This document shows positions 31,729 through 40,460 of a stretch of 64,000 nucleotides of DNA, one piece after another. Source of the DNA: Chloroflexota bacterium (GTDB lineage Bacteria; Chloroflexota; UBA11872); the NCBI GenBank assembly GCA_022824495.1, contig JAJDZU010000011.1, positions 144,708 to 208,707 of the forward strand, read 5' to 3'. The position numbers and the translations under genes were made by a program. Numbering within the stretch: position 1 is the stretch's first letter; every line of letters starts with the position of its first letter. Under the pieces are notes generated by a model, which did not search any database, was not told the origin of the DNA, and worked only from the letters and a program-made list of their open reading frames with translations.

Positions 31729-34167
31729 GTGCCCTCATCGGTCACGGCCACGCTGGCGCCCATGGTCGGCGCGGGCCGGGCGGAGACCACGCTGGAGGAT
31801 CTGCTCGACGCGGTTCGGTCCTACACGCCGCCCGACGACGTGCCCGCCGCCGAGCGGCTGATTCGCAAGGCCACCGCGCTGGCCGAACGCGCCCATGGCG
31901 GGCAGCAGCGCCTGACCGGCGAGCCGTTCGTACAGCATCCGATGAACGTGGCGTTAATGCTCACGAACCTGCACCTGGACCCCGACACTGTCGCGGCCGC
32001 GCTGCTGCACGACTGCGTGGAAGACACGAACGTGGACATCGGGACGATTCGAGCCAGGTTCGGATCCAGCGTGGCCGAGCTAGTCGATGGCGTGACCAAG
32101 CTGGACGACATCACGGTCGTGAGCATGGACGACCGCCAGGCCCAGAACCTGCGCAAGGTCTTTTTGGCCATGGCGCGGGACATTCGCGTGGTGCTAATCA
32201 AGCTGGCCGACCGCCTGCACAATTTGCAGACGGCGCACGTCTATCGACCCGACAAGCGCGAGCGCTATGCCAGCGACACGCTGGAGATCTTTGCGCCGCT
32301 GGCCGGAAGGCTCGGTATCGAGGAGTGGCGCTGGCGACTGGAGGATCACGCCTTCAAGCTGCTCCAGCCCGAGCGCTACCGCGAGATCGCCAGTTGGCTG
32401 CTGGCCGAACGGGCGGCCCGCGAGGACGTGGTGCAGGCGGTGACCGGCGCGCTGCGCGAGGCGCTGGATGCCGGCGGCACGGACGCGCTGATCCAAAGCC
32501 GGATCAAGCATGTCTACAGCATTGAGCAAAAGACGCAGCGCAAGAACGTCCCGCTGGAGGAGGTCTACGACATCCTGGCCGTGCGGGTGATCGTGGACGA
32601 CGTGCATGACTGCTACTCCGCGCTGGGCGTGGTGCACGGCGCGTGGCGGCATATTCCGGCCGAGTTCGACGACTACATCTCGGCGCCCAAGGAGAACGGC
32701 TACCGCTCCCTGCACACGGCCGTGCTGGGGCCGGACGCGCGACCAATCGAAATCCAGATTCGAACCCAGGAAATGCACGCAGCGGCCGAGTACGGCGTGG
32801 CCGCGCACTGGCGCTACAAGGCCGATGATTCCAACGGCGAGGACGACTTCTCGGAGAAGCTGGCCTGGGTTCGGCAAATCCTGACCTGGCAGGCCGACGA
32901 GGAGACGGCCGGGTCGTTCGTGGACGCTGTCAAGACCGACTTCTTCAGCGACACGGTGTTTGTATTCACGCCGCGCGGCGAGATCAAGGACTTCCCGGCC
33001 GGCAGCACGCCGCTGGACTTCGCCTACCGCATCCACACCGACATCGGGCACACCTGCATCGGCGCCAAGGTGAACGGCCGGCTGGTGCCGTTGGAGTACC
33101 AGTTGCAGAACGGCGACGTGCTGGAAATCCTGACCAGCAGCAACAGCCAGGGTCCCAGCCGAAACTGGGTATCGCTGGTCCACACGGCGCACGCGCGGGA
33201 CAAGATCCGGCAGTGGTTCAAGCGGCGTCAGCGCGCCGAGAACATCGAGTCAGGCAAGGAACTGCTGGAACGGGAACTGCGGCGCCTGGGCCAGGGCCGG
33301 ATTTCGCAGTTGCCGGGCGATGGACTGGAGCCAGTAGCCGCCGACCTGGGCTATCGCGACGTGGACAGCCTGCTGGCCGGCGTGGGCTATGGCGCGACCA
33401 CGGTTCCGCAAGTCATCAACCGGCTGAAGCTGACCGAAGAGGTCGAAGAGGCGGACGACGAGCCGCTGCCGGTGGACGAACAGGACTTGCGCGATGTGCA
33501 GCCGCTGGTTCGTGTCCTGGGTGTCGGCAATCTGCTCACGCGCGTGGCGTCCTGCTGCAATCCGCTGCCCGGCGACGACATCGTGGGGTTCATTACCCGT
33601 GGCCACGGGATCAGCGTGCATAGATTGAAGTGCGCCAACGTCCAGAACGTCCGCGAGCCCGAGCGGTTGGTGGAGGTGGAGTGGGGCGGGCAGGTGGTTG
33701 GCGCCGACCTGGATTTGCCGATTCGGCTGGGCGCGTGCTGCACGCCGAGGCCGGGGATGAAGATCAACGGCATCGCCGACGACAAGAGCATTGAAGTGCA
33801 CCGATCTCGATGCCGAGCGGCGAATCGGATGCCAGGTGCGCGCGTTCGGGTCTGGTGGATCGACGAGACGAGCCAACTCCTGCCCGTGCAGATCCTGGTT
33901 CAGGCCGACGATCGCGAAGGCCTGGCCCATGACGTGACCGGGGTGATTCGCGACGAGGGCTTGAACATCACGTCGGCGAACGTGCATACCAACCGGCAGC
34001 GCCAGGCCACGATGCGAATAACGGTCGGCATGGGCAGCGTGGCCCAGATGGCGCGGCTGATGCGGCGCCTCGAGACGATTCCCAGCGTCTACTCGGTCTC
34101 GCGCGACACCATAGGCGCGCGCCGCAGCCGGACCCGTGAGGCGGCGGCGCGGCGAAACGGCCAATGA
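31729..34167 (+). CDS. rel: Bifunctional (p)ppGpp synthetase/hydrolase with two Cys modules
   Basis: An 812-residue long RSH protein making and degrading the stringent-response alarmone. Domains: HD hydrolase (His70, His94-Asp95, Asp161 in LADRLHN); synthetase (about 240-360, RIKHVYSIEQK and AVRVIVDDVHDCYSALG, ENGYRSLHT); TGS (about 407-468); helical region; conserved-Cys/zinc-finger module (609-610 Cys-Cys, His631, Cys635); then a second copy of that module (Cys670-Cys671, His691, Cys695); and a C-terminal ACT domain (about 719-790). Family members normally carry one Cys module. Both enzymatic domains keep their key residues, so both activities are expected. GTG start at 31729; ATGA overlap with plsY. 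Confidence 0.93.
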   Translation: MPSSVTATLAPMVGAGRAETTLEDLLDAVRSYTPPDDVPAAERLIRKATALAERAHGGQQRLTGEPFVQHPMNVALMLTNLHLDPDTVAAALLHDCVEDTNVDIGTIRARFGSSVAELVDGVTKLDDITVVSMDDRQAQNLRKVFLAMARDIRVVLIKLADRLHNLQTAHVYRPDKRERYASDTLEIFAPLAGRLGIEEWRWRLEDHAFKLLQPERYREIASWLLAERAAREDVVQAVTGALREALDAGGTDALIQSRIKHVYSIEQKTQRKNVPLEEVYDILAVRVIVDDVHDCYSALGVVHGAWRHIPAEFDDYISAPKENGYRSLHTAVLGPDARPIEIQIRTQEMHAAAEYGVAAHWRYKADDSNGEDDFSEKLAWVRQILTWQADEETAGSFVDAVKTDFFSDTVFVFTPRGEIKDFPAGSTPLDFAYRIHTDIGHTCIGAKVNGRLVPLEYQLQNGDVLEILTSSNSQGPSRNWVSLVHTAHARDKIRQWFKRRQRAENIESGKELLERELRRLGQGRISQLPGDGLEPVAADLGYRDVDSLLAGVGYGATTVPQVINRLKLTEEVEEADDEPLPVDEQDLRDVQPLVRVLGVGNLLTRVASCCNPLPGDDIVGFITRGHGISVHRLKCANVQNVREPERLVEVEWGGQVVGADLDLPIRLGACCTPRPGMKINGIADDKSIEVHRSRCRAANRMPGARVRVWWIDETSQLLPVQILVQADDREGLAHDVTGVIRDEGLNITSANVHTNRQRQATMRITVGMGSVAQMARLMRRLETIPSVYSVSRDTIGARRSRTREAAARRNGQ

Positions 34168-34781
34168 GTACCCTGCTGGTCCTGTTGCTTGCCTATTCCA
34201 TCGGGTCGGTGCCGTTCGCATACCTGGCGGCCCGGTTGGCCGGACATGATCTGCTGGCGGAGGGATCGGGGGGCGTGAGCGGGTCCGCGGCCATTGAGCG
34301 GATCGGCAAGGTGCGCGGGGCGATCGCCGGGCTGGCAGACGCACTGAAGCCGGTGCTGGCGATCTTCATCGCACAGCGTCTGGCTACGTACGAAGTGTCG
34401 GCGGTGGCGGGTGTGGTGGCGGTGGCTGGACATGTGTGGCCGTTCACGCTGCGCTTTCGCGGCGGCCGGGGTATCGGGCCGGCCGGGGCCGCGCTCGCCG
34501 CACTGGGGTCGTGGCACATGGCGCTGGCATTCGCCGGCATGGTGCTGGGCAAGGCCATCATCAAGGACTCGGCCCCGGGGGCGCTGATCGGCTTCTTTGC
34601 CACGGCCATCGTGCTCAGCCTGACAGGCGCGGCCCTGACCCTGAGCCTGGCGGGCTGGACGCTACTGGGGCTGCTGATCACCGCCCGCCTGGTCGGATAC
34701 CGCAAGGCGAACGCGCCGGACGACGTATCCACGGCCACGCTGCTCTGGCGGAGGTTCCTGCTTGACCGCGACCGGCCGTGA
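34164..34781 (+). CDS. plsY: PlsY-like glycerol-3-phosphate acyltransferase
   Basis: A 205-residue membrane protein with about six hydrophobic segments and the PlsY layout. Motif 1 is IGSVPFAYLAAR, the second loop is GSGGVSGSAAIERIGK, and the third is GHVWPFTLRFRGGRGIG. PlsY uses acyl-phosphate to acylate glycerol-3-phosphate in phospholipid synthesis. The second motif is normally GSGNIGATN; here Asn and Thr-Asn are replaced (GSGGVSGSA), which is a notable loss of the glycerol-phosphate-binding pattern. The enzyme may be altered in substrate, or another PlsY may do the main job. It overlaps rel by ATGA and the next gene by 20 bases. Confidence 0.75.
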   Translation: MSTLLVLLLAYSIGSVPFAYLAARLAGHDLLAEGSGGVSGSAAIERIGKVRGAIAGLADALKPVLAIFIAQRLATYEVSAVAGVVAVAGHVWPFTLRFRGGRGIGPAGAALAALGSWHMALAFAGMVLGKAIIKDSAPGALIGFFATAIVLSLTGAALTLSLAGWTLLGLLITARLVGYRKANAPDDVSTATLLWRRFLLDRDRP

Positions 34782-35640
34782 CGATGCGCGGCGCGTCCGG
34801 CTGATTACCGACTCCAGCGCCTGTCTTCCACCGCACGAAATCGAGAGGCACGATATTTCTATCGTGCCCACGGTGCTGGTGTGGAATGGCGAGGAGCTTC
34901 GGGACGGGGTTGACATAACGAACGAGGCGTTCTGGAAACGCCTGGCAACCGACCCCAACTTGCCGACGACCAGTGCCACGTCGCCCAGGGCGTACGCCGC
35001 CGAGTTTGCGAGGGCGCGCGATGCCGGGCTGGACGTTCTGTGCGCCACGATTCCGCGTCGAATCTCGGCGATGACCGAGGTGGCGGAGATGGCGGCGCGC
35101 GACTTCACCGGTCCTCCGTACGTGCGGGTGATTCCAACCGGCGCCGCGACCATGGCGCACGGGTTTCCGGTGCTGCTGGGCGCCCGCGCAGCCACTGCCG
35201 GGGCTAATCTGGCCGCGGTGGAACAGACGGTGCGGCAGGCGGCGGGTGAGAGCGGGATCGTCGCGTTGCTGGGATCGCTGGAATACCTGGCGCGCGGGGG
35301 GCGGGTGCCCTGGGTGGTGGCGCGGGTGGCCGACGCGTTGCCTTCGACCCCGATCTTTGGGATGCGGCATGGACGCATCCGTTTTCGGGCAGCATTCGGC
35401 TCGCGGGCGCGGGCGCGACGCGCATTGGTGAGGCACGTCCAGCGCGCGGCCAGGGGTTCGAGCTATCTCGGGGTCGCGGTGCATCACGCGGCGGCGGAGG
35501 ATGAGGCGCACCAGCTGGCTGAGCAGATTCGGCGGGAGCTGGCGCCGGACGATCTGTACGTCACGGGCTTTACGCCGGTCATGGGCGCGCACGTCGGGCC
35601 CGACCTCGTTGGCCTGGCCTATTGCGCGCGTTCGGACTGA
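34762..35640 (+). CDS. DegV family fatty-acid-binding protein
   Basis: A 292-residue member of the DegV/FakB family, which binds a fatty acid and presents it to the FakA kinase. The opening RLITDSSACLPPHEI matches the family's TDSt.dlp pattern. LPTTSATSPRAYAAEF (about 67-82) is the TSqPs-like loop that contacts the carboxylate, and LGSLEYLARGGRV (about 172-184) is the conserved second-domain signature. Next to a PlsY-like acyltransferase, this suggests a role in feeding fatty acyl groups into lipid synthesis. No FakA is visible in the window. TTG start at 34762 within the plsY 3' end. Confidence 0.88.
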   Translation: MTATGRDDARRVRLITDSSACLPPHEIERHDISIVPTVLVWNGEELRDGVDITNEAFWKRLATDPNLPTTSATSPRAYAAEFARARDAGLDVLCATIPRRISAMTEVAEMAARDFTGPPYVRVIPTGAATMAHGFPVLLGARAATAGANLAAVEQTVRQAAGESGIVALLGSLEYLARGGRVPWVVARVADALPSTPIFGMRHGRIRFRAAFGSRARARRALVRHVQRAARGSSYLGVAVHHAAAEDEAHQLAEQIRRELAPDDLYVTGFTPVMGAHVGPDLVGLAYCARSD

Positions 35641-35689
35641 CGCGCTGCCTACACTGGATGCAACGTTGACCGGGACGGAGATTTCGCCT

Positions 35690-37018
35690 GTGCGGAATGA
35701 GGCGATGCGCGCCACGATCATGGCGATCGGGCGGGCGGCTATTGCCGCCGTGGATCCCGCAACGGCGGTTCATGAAACCGTATCGCTGCACAGCGACGGC
35801 CTTCGGTTTGGGCACATTCAGGTGCCGAATGCCGAAGCCCGGCGAGTCGTCGTGCTCGGCGCCGGAAAGGCCAGCCCGCGCATGGCCGCGGCCCTGGTGG
35901 ACATCCTCGGCGATCGCGTTTCCGGCGGTCTGGTCATTACCAAGGACGGCTACGCCACGGGGGCCGGGCAGGTCGAGATCGTTGAGGCTGGCCATCCCGT
36001 GCCCGACGCGCGTGGGCAGGCGGCGACTCGGCGCCTGCTGGAAATGGCCGACGACGCGGACGAAGGCGACCTGCTGCTCTGTGTGATCTCCGGGGGCGGA
36101 TCGGCGCTCACGCCGTGCCCGCCGGACGAAGTCCCACTTTCCGAGCTTCAGAACGTGACGGACCAGTTGCTGCGCTCGGGCGCCACGATCAACCAGATGA
36201 ACGCGATTCGGAAGCACCTGTCCGTGTTCCACGGCGGCCTACTGACGGCGGCTGCGGCCCCGGCGCGAGTTGTCGGTCTTCTCGTCAGCGATGTGGTGGG
36301 CAACCCGATGGACGTGATTGCGTCGGGCCCTACGTCGCCTGATCCGACGACGTACGCCGATGCACTGGCGGCGTTGGATGCGTTCGACCTGCGCGCCACG
36401 GCACCTGCCTCCATCCGTGATCGCCTCGAACTGGGTACTCGTGGTGGGCTACCCGAAACGCCGAAACCTGACGATTCGCTGTTCGAGCGAGTGACGAATC
36501 TCGTCATCGCAGACAACGCTCGTGCGGGCCTGGCCGCCGTCGCGGCGGCGGAGGCGGCAGGTCTTCATGCGCAGTTCCTGACATCCCGCGTACAAGGCGA
36601 AGCGCGGGAAATCGCCAAGCTGGTGGCCGGCGCCGCCGTTGACATCGCCCGGAGCGGACGACCTGTGCCGCGGCCCGGGTGCGCCATATTTGGAGGCGAG
36701 ACCACGGTGACCGTGCGCGGCCAGGGGCGTGGCGGCCGCAGCCAGGAACTCGCCGTGGCTGCCGCCCAGGAGCTGGCGGGCGAGCCGAATACGGCCGTCT
36801 TTGCGCTGGCCACGGACGGGACCGACGGGCCCACCGACGCCTGCGGCGGGTTGATCGACTGGACGACGATCGAGCGGGCGCGCGCGGCCGGCGGCGATTG
36901 CGCCGACGCCCTGGATGACAACGACTCCTACAGCTATCTGCAGTGCTGCGGCGACCTGGTGCGCCTGGGGCCGACCGGCACCAACGTGAACGATTTGTAC
37001 ATGGCGTTCGGATGGTGA
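35690..37018 (+). CDS. Glycerate 2-kinase (MOFRL/GckA family)
   Basis: A 442-residue kinase of the glycerate-2-kinase family (DUF4147 plus MOFRL domains). VVVLGAGKASPRMA (about 47-60) carries the nucleotide-proximal Lys, CVISGGGSALTPCP (about 137-150) the Ser/Gly-rich loop, and MNAIRKHLSVFHGG (about 174-187) the family-specific helix. The C-terminal MOFRL domain has FGGETTVTVRGQGRGGRSQELA and ATDGTDGPTDACGG. It phosphorylates D-glycerate to 2-phosphoglycerate, linking sugar-acid breakdown to glycolysis. The start is the GTG at 35690 with GGACGGAG about 9 bases upstream; the frame is open earlier but overlaps DegV. Confidence 0.88.
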   Translation: MRNEAMRATIMAIGRAAIAAVDPATAVHETVSLHSDGLRFGHIQVPNAEARRVVVLGAGKASPRMAAALVDILGDRVSGGLVITKDGYATGAGQVEIVEAGHPVPDARGQAATRRLLEMADDADEGDLLLCVISGGGSALTPCPPDEVPLSELQNVTDQLLRSGATINQMNAIRKHLSVFHGGLLTAAAAPARVVGLLVSDVVGNPMDVIASGPTSPDPTTYADALAALDAFDLRATAPASIRDRLELGTRGGLPETPKPDDSLFERVTNLVIADNARAGLAAVAAAEAAGLHAQFLTSRVQGEAREIAKLVAGAAVDIARSGRPVPRPGCAIFGGETTVTVRGQGRGGRSQELAVAAAQELAGEPNTAVFALATDGTDGPTDACGGLIDWTTIERARAAGGDCADALDDNDSYSYLQCCGDLVRLGPTGTNVNDLYMAFGW

Positions 37019-37695
37019 GCGACGGCGAGGCGGGCCCGGCCGTTGAGCCGGAACTGCGCTGGGTTAAGGTCACGGGGCCGGACGCGCTGCGGCCGCTGGA
37101 CCGGCATTGGGTCCGTTACGTGCGTCTGGCCCTGCTGCTGGCCGCCGTCCTGATCGCCTGGCGGATCCTGGCGTGGCAGGAGGACGGGTACCGGGCCGCA
37201 GCGTCGGAAGCGGGTAGCGCACGATTCCCGACGCCGATCGTGCTTGGGCATGGTTTCACGCCAACGGCTACCCCGGAGGCCGCTCATAGCGGGGTTGAGA
37301 TTGTGAAGCTGTCGCCCACGCCCAGCGCGACCCCGTCGCCGATTCCCACGCCAACCCCCACGCCGGCCCCGACGCCGGCGACGCATGTCGTGCGGCCCGG
37401 CGAGACGCTGACACGAATCTCTCAGCTCTACGACGTACCCGTCAGCGTGATCGTGGAACTCAACGACATCCCGGATCCCAACAATGTGGAGGTGGGCCTG
37501 CGGCTGCGGCTGCCCGAGGGCACGCAGGTGCTGGAGCAGGAGGATGCTCCTGGTCCGTACACGGTCCAGGCGGGCGACACCCTCAGCGCCATTGCCGTAC
37601 GCTTTGGCGTGACCATTGACGATCTGATGGCCGCGAACCAGATCGTCAACCCGGACAACATCTTCGAGGGCCAGGAGTTGCGAATTCCAGGCTGA
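37012..37695 (+). CDS. Membrane-anchored protein with two LysM domains
   Basis: A 227-residue protein with a short cytoplasmic N-terminus, one membrane segment at about 42-58 (LALLLAAVLIAW), a Thr/Pro-rich spacer (about 85-123) and two LysM peptidoglycan-binding domains. LysM1 is HVVRPGETLTRISQLYDV... at about 125-168, LysM2 is YTVQAGDTLSAIAVRFGV... at about 182-225. It should be tethered in the membrane and bind the wall outside. No catalytic domain is attached. ATG at 37012 (a GTG three bases on is also possible) overlaps the glycerate kinase stop. Confidence 0.88.
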   Translation: MVSDGEAGPAVEPELRWVKVTGPDALRPLDRHWVRYVRLALLLAAVLIAWRILAWQEDGYRAAASEAGSARFPTPIVLGHGFTPTATPEAAHSGVEIVKLSPTPSATPSPIPTPTPTPAPTPATHVVRPGETLTRISQLYDVPVSVIVELNDIPDPNNVEVGLRLRLPEGTQVLEQEDAPGPYTVQAGDTLSAIAVRFGVTIDDLMAANQIVNPDNIFEGQELRIPG

Positions 37696-37749
37696 GCCGG
37701 AGAAGCGCCTTTCAGTTGTTGCGGGCTTGCGTCACTGCGTACACTGCGG

Positions 37750-37788
37750 AGAGCCCCGATGGTCGCGCACTGCCCCATCGTGGGCTCT
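37750..37788. promoter_or_regulatory. Long inverted repeat upstream of the BNR-repeat gene
   Basis: AGAGCCC-CGATGG (37750-37762) and CCATCG-T-GGGCTCT (37775-37788) pair over 13 bases with one bulged T and a 12-base loop. It sits about 97 bases before the ATG at 37885. It could be a leader hairpin, an operator, or a terminator for the LysM gene; there is no T-run. Confidence 0.5.
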
Positions 37789-37884
37789 ATGCTGTGGGCG
37801 CCCATTCGAGAGAGAGAGTTGAGACGCCGGGGCGCCGGCGGCGCTTTCCCTTTCGTCGATCTGCGAGTCCGGAGGCTCTAACGC

Positions 37885-39888
37885 ATGGTTGAAGTCGAAA
37901 CCGCCGACCCGGCCGTCAATCGCTGGCAGCGTGTCGGCGGCCAAGAGGGCGGCACGGTGACATCAATCGCGATGGCCTCGCATTCCGAGGGCCGTCGCAT
38001 TCTCATTGGCACCATGTCCGGTGTTTTTCTGTCCGACGACGACGGTCAGAGCTGGCGGATTTCCAATGCCCAGCTCACCAGTCCATATATCCAGGCTGTT
38101 GCGGTGTCGCCGGACTACAGCCGCGACAGCAATGCCTTTGCCGGCGCCGTGCAGGGAGGAGTCTTCAAGTCGTTCGACGGCGGTGAATCCTGGAATCGCC
38201 TGTCCTTCTGGGGCGCCATCCCCAATGTTGTTGCACTCGCTCTATCGCCGTCGTACGCCACCGACCGCATCGCCTTGCTGGGAACGGACGGCGATGGCGT
38301 CTATCGCACGACCAACGGCGGCCGCAGTTGGAATCCGTCCAATGTGGGGCTCTCGGGGCTTTCTATCCAGACCCTGGCGGTCTCCTCCGGTTTTCGCAAC
38401 GACCAGATGGTCTTCGCCGGCGTGGTCAACGGCGGCGTGTGCCGATCGAGCGACGGCGGACGTACCTGGGAACAGATGGGCGGCGACGACTTTGGTACGG
38501 CCACGGTTCAGACGCTGGCGCTGGCGCCGGACTTCTCCGTCAACCGGACAATTGTTGCCGGCACGGAAGAGCGCGGCCTGTGGGTTTCAAGCGACGGCGG
38601 CCGGAGCTGGGCACAGGTTGCAGAGGTCGGCGACGAGGCGGTCAATGCCGTGTGCATCTCTCCGTCGTTCGCGGAGGACCAGACGATCGTTGCCGGCACC
38701 GGCGCGCAGGGCGTGGTCGTAAGCACTGACGGCGGCGAAACCTGGGAAACACGGGCACTGGAGGATAGCTATGGGTCGATTCTGACTCTCGCGCTCCTAC
38801 CAACCGACGACGCCACGCAACTCTGGGCCGGCACGTTCCTCACGGGGCTGCTCTGTTCCAGAGATCTGGGCGTCACCTGGGAACCGCGCAACACAGGCAT
38901 CACCAGTCAGAACTGGGTCACGCTCGCCATATCCCCTGACTTCGGGACGGACCGGACGATGTTCGCGGGCGGTTCCGGCAGCGGTGTCCACGTTTCGACC
39001 GACGGCGGCGAGACCTGGGAAGCGCGCGGCGAAGACATGGCTGAGTTGGATATCGCCGGTATCGCCGCCTCACCCGAATATTCCGACGATGGCATCATTC
39101 TGGTGGCCACGCAGGCCGGGCTCTTCCGCAGCGCCGACCACGGACAGACGTGGGACGAAGCGGTTGACGGCTTTGATCTTGACGACGTGCGAGCGGTGGC
39201 GTTTTCTTCCGACTTCGGGAGCGATCGCACTGCGTTTGCCGGCGGCGCGCTGGGCTTGACGTATCGCAGTACCGATGCGGGCGAGAGCTGGGAGCGGCTG
39301 TCGCACGACTTCGACGGCGAGACGGTCGTGGCGCTGGCCACCGGACCCAATTTCCAGGTGGACCGCGCGGTCTTTGCGGGGACCGTTGGGCAGGGCGCCG
39401 CGGCGGTGCACGTCAGCTACGACGGCGGTGAATCGTTCGATCGATTCGTGGAACACGAGACCAATACACCGTGGGTGTCCTTGGCGATTCCCTCGACCTA
39501 TACCGACAAAGAGCGCTCATGGCTGTTCGCCACGGCCAGCCAGGTGTTCCGTCCCGCAGCGCGATTTGAAGATGTCTGGTCGGGAACGTACCCGGGTGAT
39601 GCCGAGACGGCCGTGCTCTGGATCGATGCCACGCCGACGTTCGCCGACGACACCACGGTGTACGCGGCGACCAGCCGAGGCGTCTTCAAGTCGGCAAACG
39701 GCGGCGCCGGCTGGTCAGAGTTCAACCCCAACCTGCGAAACCGCGCGGTCCTGCGCGTGGCGGCCTCGCCCAACTATGCCGACGACCACACGGTCTTTGC
39801 GATGGCGTTGGGTGGCGAAATCTGGCGGCTGGTAGACGATCCGGCGACGATTCGCGGCGAGGCGATTCGGCCTACCGACATCATCTAG
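37885..39888 (+). CDS. BNR/sortilin-like repeat beta-propeller protein
   Basis: A 667-residue protein built from about a dozen repeats of 45-60 residues. Most contain an Asp-box/BNR motif of the form S-x-D-x-G-x-S/T-W (SDDDGQSW, SFDGGESW, TTNGGRSW, SSDGGRTW, SSDGGRSW, STDGGETW and others) and an alternating block such as LAPDFSVNRTIVAG. This is the architecture of sortilin/YCF48-like propellers, which often bind sugars or proteins. There is no signal peptide, lipobox or membrane segment at the N-terminus, so if exported it uses another route. ATG start with a GGAGG-like site. Function unknown. Confidence 0.8.
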   Translation: MVEVETADPAVNRWQRVGGQEGGTVTSIAMASHSEGRRILIGTMSGVFLSDDDGQSWRISNAQLTSPYIQAVAVSPDYSRDSNAFAGAVQGGVFKSFDGGESWNRLSFWGAIPNVVALALSPSYATDRIALLGTDGDGVYRTTNGGRSWNPSNVGLSGLSIQTLAVSSGFRNDQMVFAGVVNGGVCRSSDGGRTWEQMGGDDFGTATVQTLALAPDFSVNRTIVAGTEERGLWVSSDGGRSWAQVAEVGDEAVNAVCISPSFAEDQTIVAGTGAQGVVVSTDGGETWETRALEDSYGSILTLALLPTDDATQLWAGTFLTGLLCSRDLGVTWEPRNTGITSQNWVTLAISPDFGTDRTMFAGGSGSGVHVSTDGGETWEARGEDMAELDIAGIAASPEYSDDGIILVATQAGLFRSADHGQTWDEAVDGFDLDDVRAVAFSSDFGSDRTAFAGGALGLTYRSTDAGESWERLSHDFDGETVVALATGPNFQVDRAVFAGTVGQGAAAVHVSYDGGESFDRFVEHETNTPWVSLAIPSTYTDKERSWLFATASQVFRPAARFEDVWSGTYPGDAETAVLWIDATPTFADDTTVYAATSRGVFKSANGGAGWSEFNPNLRNRAVLRVAASPNYADDHTVFAMALGGEIWRLVDDPATIRGEAIRPTDII

Positions 39889-39945
39889 CGGCCATCGATT
39901 CCTCGCCGCGTGTGCGCATGCTTGCGCGCGAGCAAACGGCGTCGG

Positions 39946-40059
39946 CTAGGGAACGACGGAATACAACCAGGTTCCCAGCACCAGCGAAGCCGTGGCCAGC
40001 GTGAGAACGACGACCAGGGTGCGGACGGTGACTCGGGCTCGGCTTGGGCGTCGCAGCAT
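39946..40059 (-). CDS. Candidate 37-residue membrane protein
   Basis: On the minus strand an ATG at 40059 opens a 37-residue frame, with basic N-terminus MLRRPSRARVTVR and then one hydrophobic segment, TLVVVLTLATASLVLGTW, ending LYSVVP. Positive-inside charge followed by a clean membrane span is typical of real small proteins. It lies in the otherwise gene-free 360-base stretch (39889-40248) between the BNR gene and the ATP operon, transcribed away from atp. Too short for certainty. Confidence 0.4.
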   Translation of the reverse strand: MLRRPSRARVTVRTLVVVLTLATASLVLGTWLYSVVP

Positions 40060-40165
40060 AGGGCGATTAGAAGATGGGCGCGGACCCGGCGGTCCGTCGC
40101 CCGGACAGCGTAGAGCGGTGGGCGGTCTTGACGCAAGACACCGGGCAACTTTGTGGACTCTCGCG

Positions 40166-40194
40166 CTGGACCGGCCGGGGCCCTTTGCTAGACT
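40166..40194 (+). promoter_or_regulatory. Probable promoter of the ATP synthase operon
   Basis: CTGGAC (40166-40171) and TAGACT (40189-40194) are 17 bases apart, about 55 bases before the first gene. The -10 sits in CCCTTTG-n-TAGACT (40181-40194), a 14-base pattern that recurs before atpC at 46468-46481. Confidence 0.5.
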
Positions 40195-40248
40195 CCCTGC
40201 GGCAAGTACGTGAACGTTTTCACAAAGTCGTGAAGGCTGCGTGTCCCT

Positions 40249-40458
40249 GTGGGTGCGCTTCGGTCTGCGGCGCTTGCCCTTGAGTTCGGATTCATCGTGG
40301 GCACGTTCATGGTTGCCGGCATCCTGGGAGGGCGCTGGATCGATGACCGGTTGGGCACCGCGCCCTTCGTGTTACTTGGAGGAATACTCCTTGGCTTGGC
40401 GTCCAGCGTCTACGTGATGTACCTGATCTTCAGCTGGCAGCGCGGGGGGAATCGCTAG
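40249..40458 (+). CDS. atpI: AtpZ/AtpI-family small membrane protein of ATP synthase operon
   Basis: A 69-residue protein with two membrane segments (about 10-28 and 40-60) separated by GRWIDDRLGT, the typical AtpZ/AtpI pattern in which G.w.D..lgt links two helices. These proteins help c-ring assembly or carry Mg2+/Ca2+ for the synthase. It is the first gene of the atp operon, followed two bases later by atpB. GTG start. The match to the family is good, though the sequence is short. Confidence 0.8.
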   Translation: MGALRSAALALEFGFIVGTFMVAGILGGRWIDDRLGTAPFVLLGGILLGLASSVYVMYLIFSWQRGGNR

Positions 40459-40460
40459 GC

